From contig JAUYQH010000193.1 in assembly GCA_030697365.1 (NCBI GenBank), positions 1-48,093 of the forward strand: a DNA stretch of 48,093 bases, written 5' to 3'. Origin of the DNA: Novosphingobium sp. GTDB taxonomy: Bacteria > Pseudomonadota > Alphaproteobacteria > Sphingomonadales > Sphingomonadaceae. The position numbers were made by a program, and so were the translations under genes. The notes beneath the pieces were generated by a model. That model worked only from the letters and a program-made list of their open reading frames with translations. It did not search any database and was not told the DNA's origin. This document shows positions 28,448 to 36,435 of this stretch, piece by piece; positions within the stretch are counted from its first letter, which is position 1; each line of letters opens with the position of its first letter.

Positions 28448-29383
28448 ATGGACCTCGCCACTCTCCCGGTACTGTCTCTCGCCGACGCACCCGATACCCT
28501 CGCGCGCGAGCTGGGTGACAGCTTTCGCACATTCGGCTTCGCCATGGTCAGGGACCACGGCCTCGACGCCGCGCTTGTCGCCCGCGCCTGGGACCTGACC
28601 GCACAGTTCTTCGCTTTGCCCGAAGCCGAGAAGCGCAGCTACCTGATACCCGGCCAGAGCGGGGCGCGCGGCTATACCGCGTTCGGGACCGAGATTGCCA
28701 AGGGCGCCAAGGCGCACGATCTCAAGGAGTTCTGGCACGTTGGGCGCGATCTCCCACCAGGACATCCGCTGAGCGATTCGATGCCGCCCAATGCTTGGCC
28801 GGCGCGGCCCGAAGGGTTTCGCGAGACGTTCGAGGCGCTATATGCCGATCTCGACCGCATCGGCGCGACGATCCTGTCCCGCATCGCGGTGTGGCTGGGG
28901 CTCGACGCGCACTGGTTCGATCCCGCGATCGCCGACGGCAACTCGGTGCTGCGCCTGCTCCACTATCCGCCGGTGCCGCACATCGAGGGCGGGGCGATCC
29001 GCGCGGGGGCGCATGAGGACATCAACCTCATCACTTTGCTGCTCGGCGCCGAGGAAGCCGGGCTCGAGCTGCTGACGCGAGAGGGAAAATGGCTCGCGGT
29101 CGACCCGCCGGAGGGCGCGTTGGTGATCAATATCGGCGACATGCTCCAGCGGCTGACCAACAACGTCCTCCCCTCGACCACGCACCGGGTGCGTAATCCC
29201 GAAGGCGAACGCTCGCGTCACAGCCGCTATTCGATGCCGTTCTTCCTCCACTTGCGCAGCGATTTTCCCTTCGTGACACTGCCGCAGTGCGTCACTCCTG
29301 AACGTCCGGACCGCTACCCCGTGTCGATAACCGCGGACGATTATCTGCAGGAGCGGCTGCGCGAAATCGGGCTCAAGGCCTGA
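28448..29383 (+). CDS. Isopenicillin N synthase-like 2OG-Fe(II) oxygenase
   Basis: The 311-residue enzyme has the DIOX_N part (FRTFGFAMVRDHGLD) and the 2OG-Fe(II) core: iron ligands in AHEDINLITLL (HxD) and STTHRVRN, with the 2-oxoglutarate arginine in SRYSMPFF. It couples 2-oxoglutarate oxidation to hydroxylation or ring chemistry on a small substrate. The substrate cannot be read. Family members are often annotated as gibberellin or flavonol oxygenases by distant similarity, which should not be trusted. Confidence 0.9.
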   Translation: MDLATLPVLSLADAPDTLARELGDSFRTFGFAMVRDHGLDAALVARAWDLTAQFFALPEAEKRSYLIPGQSGARGYTAFGTEIAKGAKAHDLKEFWHVGRDLPPGHPLSDSMPPNAWPARPEGFRETFEALYADLDRIGATILSRIAVWLGLDAHWFDPAIADGNSVLRLLHYPPVPHIEGGAIRAGAHEDINLITLLLGAEEAGLELLTREGKWLAVDPPEGALVINIGDMLQRLTNNVLPSTTHRVRNPEGERSRHSRYSMPFFLHLRSDFPFVTLPQCVTPERPDRYPVSITADDYLQERLREIGLKA

Positions 29384-29456
29384 AGCGCAAGGTTATTTCC
29401 TATTTCTGCCCCACCTGTGTAAGGGCCGGGCCAAATCCACCGACAGAGACCCATCG

Positions 29457-29792
29457 ATGACCGCATACAAAGCTCCCACTTTCGCCGACCGCCAGGCCGC
29501 TGCCGCCGCAGCGCGCGACAAGGCGCTGGCCAAGCTCAAAGCCAAGCCCCCGCTCGACCCCGAACTGGTCGCCGAGCGCAAGGCTGCGGCCGAGCGCAAA
29601 GCCGCTGCGGCCGAAGAAAAGCGACTCGCGAAAATTGCCGAGCGTGAAGCGGCCAAGGTCGAAGCCGCACAGCGAGCCGCCGAAGCAGCGGCGGCCGCCG
29701 AGGCGTCGAAGAAGCCGGAATTGACCGAAGAGGAAAAGAAGGCCGAGCGCGACGCGCGCTATGCGGCAAGGAAGGCGCGCAAGAAGCGGTAG
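29457..29792 (+). CDS. DUF6481 family protein (Ala/Lys/Glu-rich)
   Basis: The 111-residue protein opens MTAYKAPTFADRQAAAAAA and continues as one long charged helix (ERKAAAERKAAAAEEKRLA, then EEKKAERDARYAARKARKKR). That opening and composition match DUF6481 in sphingomonads. It is low-complexity and probably nucleic-acid associated, though this is inference from charge. It ends 5 bases from the convergent acyl-CoA dehydrogenase stop. Confidence 0.8.
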   Translation: MTAYKAPTFADRQAAAAAARDKALAKLKAKPPLDPELVAERKAAAERKAAAAEEKRLAKIAEREAAKVEAAQRAAEAAAAAEASKKPELTEEEKKAERDARYAARKARKKR

Positions 29793-29797
29793 GCTGC

Positions 29798-30970
29798 TTA
29801 CCGCCCTCCAAACAGCTGCCGACCCGCCAGGTCGAGCATGATCTCTTCGCTCCCCCCGCCGATCGCGTTGACCCGCACCTCGCGGTAGATTCGTTCGACC
29901 TTGCTGCCGGTGATGTAGCTCGCCCCGCCGAGGATTTGCGCAGCCTCGCGCGCAACGGCTTCGAGCATCCGCGTCGCCTGGACCTTGAGCATTGCGAAAT
30001 CGGCCGGCCGGTCGCGGCCTTCCTTGACCTGCCAGGCGCATAGATCGACCCACGCCTGGGTCGCCTCGATCTGGCGTTCCATGTCGGCCAGCTTGATCCG
30101 GATCGACTGGTGGCCGACCAGCGGCTTGCCGAAAGTCTCGCGGTTCTGCGCCCACTCCGCCGCCTCGGCCATCGCGACGCGGGCCTGAGCGCAACAGCCC
30201 ATCGCCATGCCGAGCCGCTCGGAATTGAAGTTGCGCATGATCCCGATGAACCCGCCGTTTTCAGGCCCAATCAGGTTGGCGGCAGGAACGCGCACCCCGT
30301 CGAAGTGGATCGCCGCGGTATCGGAACAGCGCCAGCCCATCTTGTCGAGCCGGGTGCGCGAAACGCCGGGCGCCTCCATCTCGATCAGCAGCAGCGAGAT
30401 CCCGCCGGCGCCCGATCCGCCGGTCCGCACTGCGCATGTCAGCCAATCGGCGCGCATTCCACTAGTGATGAACATCTTGCCGCCATCGACGATGTAATCG
30501 TCACCCTCTCGCCGCGCGGTGGTTCGCAGATTGGCCACGTCCGAGCCGCCGCCGGCCTCGGTGATCCCCAGCGCGATGATCTTGTCGCCCGCGAGCACCG
30601 GCGGAGCGACGCGGCGCTTCAGTTCTTCCGAACCCAGCGCGAGGATCGGCGGCAGGCCGATCCCGTGGGTCATCAACGAAGCCCCCAGCCCGCCCGCGCC
30701 GACCGCGGCGAGCTCCTCGGTCAGGACCAGCCCGTGGAAGATGTCGAAGCCCGCGCTGTGCCCGCCGTACTCCTCGGGATAGCGCAGCCCGAGGATACCG
30801 GCTCCGGCGGCCTTGCGGTGAAGTTCGCGCGGCAGCTCGCCCTCCGCCTCCCAGCGATCGATGTTTGGCGCGATTTCGCGCTCGACGAACCGGCGCACGC
30901 TCATCGCCAACGCCTCGTGGGTTTCGTCGTAGAACGGCGAGCGTGCGCGCCACTGGTCGAATGCGGTCAT
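29798..30970 (-). CDS. Acyl-CoA dehydrogenase
   Basis: The 390-residue FAD enzyme has the family signatures ITEAGGGSDVANLRT (FAD contact), GGKMFITSGMRADW and FGKPLVGHQSIR. The position of the MCAD-type catalytic glutamate reads IGGGSEEI (glycine), while SERLGMAMG keeps a glutamate in helix G, as in isovaleryl-CoA dehydrogenases. It therefore likely uses the IVD-type base and may act on a branched acyl-CoA. No operon partner is close, so the substrate is open. Confidence 0.88.
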   Translation of the reverse strand: MTAFDQWRARSPFYDETHEALAMSVRRFVEREIAPNIDRWEAEGELPRELHRKAAGAGILGLRYPEEYGGHSAGFDIFHGLVLTEELAAVGAGGLGASLMTHGIGLPPILALGSEELKRRVAPPVLAGDKIIALGITEAGGGSDVANLRTTARREGDDYIVDGGKMFITSGMRADWLTCAVRTGGSGAGGISLLLIEMEAPGVSRTRLDKMGWRCSDTAAIHFDGVRVPAANLIGPENGGFIGIMRNFNSERLGMAMGCCAQARVAMAEAAEWAQNRETFGKPLVGHQSIRIKLADMERQIEATQAWVDLCAWQVKEGRDRPADFAMLKVQATRMLEAVAREAAQILGGASYITGSKVERIYREVRVNAIGGGSEEIMLDLAGRQLFGGR

Positions 30971-31016
30971 CGGACAAGGCTGGAAGGCGCATGACCTACC
31001 GTCAAGCCCCTTGCCC

Positions 31017-31098
31017 GCTCATCCCGAGTGAAGTCGAGGGATGCCGTACGACGCCCGAGCCTTAGCGCGACGTGTCTCGACTTCGCTCGATATGAGCC
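31017..31098. repeat. Intergenic REP-type repeat, copy 1
   Basis: Two related arms in inverted orientation flank a variable centre: GTGAAGTCGAGGGATG on one side and CGTGTCTCGACTTCGCTCG on the other. The reverse complement aligns with 41524-41604. Such units are non-coding and probably mobilised by a RAYT-type transposase, not seen here. Confidence 0.75.
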
Positions 31099-31193
31099 GG
31101 TTTGGGTAGTGGTTTTGCTTGCAGTCAGCTTGGCGCGGATAAACAGCCGCCCCCGCGCGTTGTCGCGGTAAGCAGCAAAGCGGGTCGCAGCCG

Positions 31194-31937
31194 ATGTATG
31201 CAGCGCAGCAGAACAGGACGGTGTCCGCCCTCGCCTCGACCGCGGTCGTCGCGGGGATGGGGGCGATGCTGCTGTGGGGCTTGCAGGCGGGGCGGGTGGC
31301 AGAAGTCGCGGCGCAATCGCTGGTCGCGCTGAACATCGCGCCGCCGCGGCCAACCCCCAGCCCAACACCACCCCCGCCGCCCTCCAAGAAGTCCGCGCCC
31401 AAGGGCGATCCGGGTCAGCGTAACCTCAAGAACAAGGCGACCCAGATCGTCGCGGTCAAGCCGCCGATCGTGCTCCTCAAGCCCCCCCCGGTGGTGGTCG
31501 CGACCACCCCGGCCAACACCGGCAACGCAACCCAGTCGGGGATGTCCGACCGTCCCGGCCCCGGCCAGGGTGCAGGAAATTACGGCGACGGGCTGGGCGG
31601 AGGCGGCGACGGGGGTGACGGCGACGGCGTCGCCGAAACCGGGCCGCGCAAGATCCGTGGCCGCCTTTCGTTCGATGACTTGCCCGACGACGCGCTGCTT
31701 CCCGGCCAGGAAGCAAAAGTCGAAGTGCGTTACACGGTGGAAGTCAATGGCCGGACTACCGGCTGCCGTCCGGTCCGCTCAAGCGGATTTCCGCGGATCG
31801 ATTCGCTCGCCTGCCGCCTGATCGAGCGCCGCTATGTGTTCCGCCCCGCGCTCAACCGCGCCGGTCGCCCGGTGCGGTCGATCGTGGAGGAGAACCACAC
31901 CTGGGTCCTCGACGAGGAGATGATGCGGCGGCGATGA
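31194..31937 (+). CDS. TonB-like energy transducer protein
   Basis: The 247-residue protein has an N-terminal membrane segment (AGMGAMLLWGLQAG), a proline-rich spacer (APPRPTPSPTPPPPPSKK), a glycine-rich linker and a C-terminal TonB domain (VEVRYTVEVNGRTTGCRPV, FRPALNRAGRPVRSIV). It would carry proton-motive energy from ExbBD to an outer-membrane receptor. exbB, exbD and a receptor are absent, so it is an orphan here. A cysteine pair in the TonB domain (TGCRPV/LACRLI) could form a disulfide. Confidence 0.85.
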   Translation: MYAAQQNRTVSALASTAVVAGMGAMLLWGLQAGRVAEVAAQSLVALNIAPPRPTPSPTPPPPPSKKSAPKGDPGQRNLKNKATQIVAVKPPIVLLKPPPVVVATTPANTGNATQSGMSDRPGPGQGAGNYGDGLGGGGDGGDGDGVAETGPRKIRGRLSFDDLPDDALLPGQEAKVEVRYTVEVNGRTTGCRPVRSSGFPRIDSLACRLIERRYVFRPALNRAGRPVRSIVEENHTWVLDEEMMRRR

Positions 31938-31952
31938 AGGTCGCAATGACAG

Positions 31953-32753
31953 CTATTTTCTGGCGGGGCTCCCGCGCATGGCGCGCCTGACCCGCTCGAC
32001 AGGTTCCACGATGAAAGAAACATTGTGAAAGGCCTCGCTGGCGATAGCGTCGGCGACCGCGCGGGCATCTATGCCATTGGCTCCGAAGACGATGATTCTC
32101 GTGTTGTGATCGTCCATCGGCAGACGTCCGTCATCCTTGGCGGCTTTCATGATGCCCTGATCCTTACCGGGTCGCAGGCCGGACACCGGAATGTTTCGCG
32201 CGCCTTCAATCGTGCCGCGCGCGAAATCCGTCGCCTCGCGCGTGTCGATCCACACCGCGGTCTTGTCGGTGCCGATGTAGGGCAAGGCAATGAGTTCGGT
32301 CTGCATTGCGGAACCGGCCAGCGCCCGCCAGCCGGGCGAGCCGATCTGGTAGCGGCGCACGCTGCCGTATCCCGCCTCGAGCAGTTCGGCGGCGAGCCGC
32401 TTCGACTTTCCGCAAAACGGACCGTTGCAGTACAGGACGATGGGCTGCCGCTTGTCGCCACCAAGCAGGCGCGCGACTTCGGCGACATCGGAGATATAAA
32501 GGTGCGCCGGTCGGCCCGGCTGGGGAGCGACGTTCACCGCGCCCGGAACGTGGCTGACCGCAAACTCCATCGGTGGGCGGGCGTCCAACAATGTCGCGGA
32601 GTTGGCTGCTAGGATCTGCCTCAATTCGGTGGTGGATACGTCTGCCGTCTTCTGGTCGGCTTCAACCAGCGTTGCGTCGAAGACGCTTTGCGAGAAAGCG
32701 GCAGTTGCCGATATCAGGGCAAAGGCGGCAATAAGCCTCGCTACGTTCCTCAT
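31953..32753 (-). CDS. Exported tandem rhodanese-domain protein
   Basis: The 266-residue protein has a signal peptide (LIAAFALISATAAFSQ) and two rhodanese modules. The first is complete with an active-site cysteine in LYCNGPFCGKSKR, and the second (WIDTREATDFARGTIEGARN) has no cysteine where one is expected (IIVFGANGID). Rhodaneses move sulfane sulfur or act as periplasmic redox/sulfur carriers; the second copy is probably structural. GGAGG lies 6 bases before the ATG. Confidence 0.9.
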   Translation of the reverse strand: MRNVARLIAAFALISATAAFSQSVFDATLVEADQKTADVSTTELRQILAANSATLLDARPPMEFAVSHVPGAVNVAPQPGRPAHLYISDVAEVARLLGGDKRQPIVLYCNGPFCGKSKRLAAELLEAGYGSVRRYQIGSPGWRALAGSAMQTELIALPYIGTDKTAVWIDTREATDFARGTIEGARNIPVSGLRPGKDQGIMKAAKDDGRLPMDDHNTRIIVFGANGIDARAVADAIASEAFHNVSFIVEPVERVRRAMRGSPARK

Positions 32754-32785
32754 CGAAAGCCTCCGTCAAAATACCCACGCAATCC

Positions 32786-33517
32786 CTATTCCGCGCTCTC
32801 CACCGGCATCACGTTGTACTTTCGCACCTCGGCCTGGTTGAGGCAGTAGCGGGTCGACTTGTTCGCGCCGCTGGCCACTGCCTGCTGCTTGTACATCACG
32901 TCGGTAAGCAGCTTGCGGCTGATCCCCATGCGGATCAGAAAGTCGTTGTCCTGGCTGGCGAGCATTGCGCTCGCTTGCTCGATCTCGCCGATCAGCTCGA
33001 TCGTTTCCTGGGTGCCTTCGCCGACCGAAAGGTCGATCACGTCGCGGTCCTGGGTGTGGGTGAACATGTGCACCATGAACACCCCGCCGGGTTCGACATA
33101 GCGGCGGTCGCCACCCATGAAGATGAAGTTGCAGCTGGAAAAGCAGGTCCACCCGGCAGGAATCCGCGTGGCCATGCCCGGAAAGTTGCGAACCACCCGG
33201 CCCGCGGCATTGCCCGCCTCGGCATCGCCGCCGCGCGACTTGAGCCAGATCTCCTCGACCTTGTCGTCCTTCTCGATCGCCGCCTTGAGCCGGGTCGGAA
33301 CCGTGTCCTCGACTACCCCTTCGAGGATCAGAACGTGCTTGCCGTCCTTCACCGCGGGGGTGATCGTCATGATCTTGAGCGGCCCCCAGTCGGGCTGGCC
33401 CGGGCAGGTGGGATTGTCGGGATCGGGGCCCGCGGCTTTCGCTGCTTGCTGGGCGGGCGCCGCGGCGACGGTGGCGAGGGCGGCGAGCGCCAGCAAGGTG
33501 CAACCCTTGGCTTTCAT
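32786..33517 (-). CDS. Exported ClpP/crotonase-fold protein
   Basis: The 243-residue protein starts with a signal peptide (LLALAALATVAAAPAQQ). The mature part has IWLKSRGGDAEAGNAAGRVV, the oxyanion-type RGGD(A/P) turn, and PAGWTCFSSCNFIFMGGDRR, where a serine follows the cysteine as in ClpP-like nucleophile strands. It resembles the periplasmic ClpP-like proteins of COG3904. A protease or scaffold role is possible. It begins 3 bases after the stop of the next gene upstream, so they are one operon. Confidence 0.75.
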   Translation of the reverse strand: MKAKGCTLLALAALATVAAAPAQQAAKAAGPDPDNPTCPGQPDWGPLKIMTITPAVKDGKHVLILEGVVEDTVPTRLKAAIEKDDKVEEIWLKSRGGDAEAGNAAGRVVRNFPGMATRIPAGWTCFSSCNFIFMGGDRRYVEPGGVFMVHMFTHTQDRDVIDLSVGEGTQETIELIGEIEQASAMLASQDNDFLIRMGISRKLLTDVMYKQQAVASGANKSTRYCLNQAEVRKYNVMPVESAE

Positions 33518-33520
33518 CGA

Positions 33521-34162
33521 TCAGGCCATCAACGCATAGCGCGCCTGACCGGGCGCCTTGCACATCCGCTTGTTGGCGGTGGTCTCCTCACCGGCGACGA
33601 TGACAACGTCGCTGACCGTGATGCACTGCGAAGCCGAGGCGATCTGCTTGCCCTTGCCCTCACCCTTGCCAGCGCCTTTGCTGGCGCTGGCCCCGCCGGC
33701 TGATGCCGAGGCCTGTTCGACCGCAACGATCGTCGACTTGCCCTTCACGTCCTTGCGGCTCGCCGAGGTCCATTCGGCGGTCTGGCCGACCGACACCTCG
33801 CCCGTCGCATCGTCGCCGCGGGTTACCGCCAGTGTCGCGTCGGCGGCCTGTTTCTGCTCCTTCTCGTCAAGCTTGCAGGCGATCGCGTTGGTCAGGATGG
33901 AGGCGAATTCGGGTACGGGCACGAAGCTGGCGAACCGTCCGGCGGCACGACCGGCCACCGCGCCTGCCATGCCCCCAAGGATCGAAGCGCCGACGCTCTT
34001 CTTCTTGCCTTCGGAGCACCCGTTCGCGGTGGTTTCCGTCGAACTCTTCTTGCTGCCGAAGCTGAACCCGCCGAACTGCGCCTGCGCAGGCAGCGCGCAG
34101 ACTAGCGAAAGCGCCGCGGAGCCGAGCGCAACGCTGCGAACGATGAGCGAAAGTGCGGTCAC
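33521..34162 (-). CDS. Exported hypothetical protein, Ala/Gly/Lys-rich
   Basis: The 213-residue protein has a good signal peptide from a GTG start (TALSLIVRSVALGSAALSLV, cleavage near AQAQ). The mature part contains GASILGGMAGAVAGRAAGRF, a glycine-zipper, followed by a cysteine-containing region (AIACKLDEKEQK), a basic low-complexity tract (SKGAGKGEGKGK) and a late QCITVSDVVIVAGEE strand. Glycine zippers of this type often insert into or under the outer membrane. A GTG at 34204 in frame would extend the N-terminus without signal-peptide character. Family unknown. Confidence 0.7.
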   Translation of the reverse strand: MTALSLIVRSVALGSAALSLVCALPAQAQFGGFSFGSKKSSTETTANGCSEGKKKSVGASILGGMAGAVAGRAAGRFASFVPVPEFASILTNAIACKLDEKEQKQAADATLAVTRGDDATGEVSVGQTAEWTSASRKDVKGKSTIVAVEQASASAGGASASKGAGKGEGKGKQIASASQCITVSDVVIVAGEETTANKRMCKAPGQARYALMA

Positions 34163-34218
34163 TTGAATATCCCGATGCTGGCCGTGGCGAAAATCGCCAG
34201 GCACGTTGCTCTATCGGG

Positions 34219-34265
34219 AAAAAATACGCCCCGCTGTGACTTAGGTCAATCGCGGTAAGGCGGGG
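34219..34265 (-). terminator. Terminator after tRNA-Ala
   Basis: CCCCGC and GCGGGG (34229-34234 and 34260-34265) pair around a 25-base loop. The minus-strand transcript continues GTATTTTTT. The run of T and the position 7 bases past the tRNA support it. The 6-bp stem is short. Confidence 0.6.
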
Positions 34266-34271
34266 ATTCGA

Positions 34272-34347
34272 TGGTGGAGCCTAGCGGGATCGAACCGCTG
34301 ACCTCCTGCATGCCATGCAGGCGCTCTCCCAGCTGAGCTAAGGCCCC
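34272..34347 (-). tRNA. tRNA-Ala (GGC)
   Basis: This is a 76-base tRNA with encoded CCA. The acceptor arm is GGGGCCT/AGGCTCC, the D arm is TAGCTCAGCTGGGAGAGCG, and the anticodon stem CCTGC/GCAGG surrounds loop ATGGCAT, giving anticodon GGC. The T arm is AGCGGTTCGATCCCGCT. A terminator follows. Confidence 0.96.
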
Positions 34348-34428
34348 GTGCCATCGATGCCGCGCCCTGGGGTGGCGCGCGGAAGCGGCCTCATATTGCC
34401 GGGGGCCGGGCGGCGCAAGCCGGAAAGT

Positions 34429-35229
34429 TCAATTCCCCAACGGATCGATCGCCTCGCCAACCCAGGCGTTGACGATCCCGCCATCGATCGGGATCGTGGT
34501 GCCCACGACATAGTCACCCGCGCGGCTGGCGAGGTAGATCGCGCCGCCGGCCATGTCCTCGGCTACGCCGATCCGGCGCGCGGGGATGCCCCTGGCCGAA
34601 CCTTCGGGGTTCTTGGCCGCTGCCTGGTTCATCTCGCTGGGGAACGCGCCGGGGGCGATGCCGCTGACCACGATGTTGTCCTTGATCAGCCGCGCCGCCA
34701 TCCGCTTGGTCAGGTGGATCAGCGCCGCCTTCGAGGCCTGGTACGAGTAAGTGTCCCATGGGTTGGGACGCAGCCCGTCGATCGACGAGACATTGATCAC
34801 CTTGGCCGGGTGCCCGGGGCTGGCCGCTGCCTTGAGCAGGCCATGGAGCTTCTGGGTCAGGAAGAACGGGGTCTTGACGTTGAGGTCCATGACCTTGTTC
34901 CAGCCCTTCTCGGGAAACTCCTCGAAAGTGTTGCCCCACGCCACTCCGGCGTTGTTGATCAGGATATCGAGGCGGCTTTCGCGCCGGGCGATCTCGGCGG
35001 CGAGTTCCTCGATCCCCTCCATCCGGCTGATGTCGCCGGGCAGGCCGACGACCTTGTCGCCGAACTCGGCGGCGGTTTCCTCGACCACCTGCGCCTTGCG
35101 CGCGGTGATATAGACGCGTTCGCACCCGGCAGCGACGAAGCCCTCGACGAACATCTTACCGATCCCGCGGCTGCCCCCGGTGATGAGCGCGATCTTGCCT
35201 TCGAGGCTGAAGAGCGAATTGAGGTCCAT
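34429..35229 (-). CDS. Short-chain dehydrogenase/reductase
   Basis: The 266-residue SDR starts at MDLNSLFSLEGK with AAGGA just before. It has TGGSRGIG (cofactor), NNAG, the catalytic SYQASKAALIHL with Tyr and Lys, and IPIDGGIV at the end. It most resembles RhlG-like 3-oxoacyl reductases, and NADP(H) use is likely. It precedes no gene on its strand but follows two acyl-CoA dehydrogenases with an 11-base gap, so it is the last gene of that arm. Confidence 0.92.
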   Translation of the reverse strand: MDLNSLFSLEGKIALITGGSRGIGKMFVEGFVAAGCERVYITARKAQVVEETAAEFGDKVVGLPGDISRMEGIEELAAEIARRESRLDILINNAGVAWGNTFEEFPEKGWNKVMDLNVKTPFFLTQKLHGLLKAAASPGHPAKVINVSSIDGLRPNPWDTYSYQASKAALIHLTKRMAARLIKDNIVVSGIAPGAFPSEMNQAAAKNPEGSARGIPARRIGVAEDMAGGAIYLASRAGDYVVGTTIPIDGGIVNAWVGEAIDPLGN

Positions 35230-35239
35230 GGTCGTTCCT

Positions 35240-36394
35240 TCAGTAGCCGCTGAGTTCGGCGACGCGCTGCGTGTGGTAGAACGCATCGCCCATGAATTCG
35301 GCCAGCGCGCGGTCGCGTTTCATGTAAAGGCCGATGTCGTATTCGTCGGTCATGCCGATCCCGCCGTGCATCTGCACCCCCTCGCGCACCGCCAGCCCGG
35401 CGACTTTGCCCGCCTTGGCCTTGGCCACCGAGACCATGATCTGCGCGCGCTGTGAAATCGCGCCCTCGTCATTGGCGTCGAGCAACTGCTGCGCCTTGAT
35501 CACCGCGGCGCGGGCAATCTCGAGTTCGGAATAGAGATGCGCGGCGCGGTGCTGGAGCGCCTGGAACTCGCCGATCAGTTTTCCGAACTGCTTGCGCTGC
35601 TTGAGATAGTCGACGGTCATATCCATCGCTCCGCCGGCGACCCCGGCCTGCTCGGCCGCGGCTCCGGCGCGGCCCGCGGCGAGCACACGGCCAAGCAGCT
35701 CGCGCCCGCCATCGACATCGCCGATCACCGCCCCGCCATCAAGCTCGACGGCGTCGAACTTGACGTGGCTGGCCATCGAGCTGTCGACGAGCCGGACGTT
35801 GTCGTGGCTGACGCCCGATGCATCCTTCGGGACCGCGAAAAGCGTGATCCCGGCATCGTCGTCGTCCGCCCCCGAAGTTCGCGCGGCGACGATCAGCACG
35901 TCGGCCGAAGCGCCGTGGACAACGAAGTCCTTGGCCCCCGACAGGCGGAAGCCGTTGCCGGCCTTCTCGGCGCGGCAGGCGATGCGTTCGGGGCGGTGCT
36001 TGGCGCCTTCGTCGATCGCCATTGCCGCGACGGTCTGGCCCGCAACGATCCCCGGCAGCCAGCGCCCGCGGACATCGTCAGACCCGCCTGCCAGCGCGGT
36101 GGTGGCCATGACCGAAGTGGTCAGGAACGGCGACGGAGTGAGGTTGCGCCCGATCTGTTCGAGCACGATCCCCGCCTCGGTATGGCCCATCCCCAGCCCG
36201 CCGTCGGCCTCGGCGACCAGCATTCCGGTCAGTCCCATCTCGGCGAAGCGGCGCCACAAGTCGTGGCCGAAGCCGTCCTGGCAGTTCTCGTCGCGCCAGC
36301 GGCGGAGCTGCTTCTTGATCGCGCCTTCATCCGCAATGAACCCGGTGACGGTCTCGGCGAGCATCGCCTGGTCGTCGGTGTGGTAGAGTGGCAT
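35240..36394 (-). CDS. Acyl-CoA dehydrogenase subunit, probably catalytically degenerate
   Basis: The 384-residue protein has an ACAD fold (QIGRNLTPSPFLTTSVMATT, RKQFGKLIGEFQALQHRAAH) but lacks a glutamate at both usual catalytic positions: helix G reads GRVLAAGRAGAAAEQ and the C-terminal MCAD-type loop is missing. Heteromeric ACADs such as the ChsE pairs pair one active and one inactive subunit. The ATG at 36394 with GGGAG before it is chosen over 36439, which would overlap the next gene. It is directly followed by an SDR gene. Confidence 0.85.
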   Translation of the reverse strand: MPLYHTDDQAMLAETVTGFIADEGAIKKQLRRWRDENCQDGFGHDLWRRFAEMGLTGMLVAEADGGLGMGHTEAGIVLEQIGRNLTPSPFLTTSVMATTALAGGSDDVRGRWLPGIVAGQTVAAMAIDEGAKHRPERIACRAEKAGNGFRLSGAKDFVVHGASADVLIVAARTSGADDDDAGITLFAVPKDASGVSHDNVRLVDSSMASHVKFDAVELDGGAVIGDVDGGRELLGRVLAAGRAGAAAEQAGVAGGAMDMTVDYLKQRKQFGKLIGEFQALQHRAAHLYSELEIARAAVIKAQQLLDANDEGAISQRAQIMVSVAKAKAGKVAGLAVREGVQMHGGIGMTDEYDIGLYMKRDRALAEFMGDAFYHTQRVAELSGY

Positions 36395-36435
36395 TCTGAA
36401 CTCCCAACTTCGTCGTCCCGGAACTCGATTAACGC

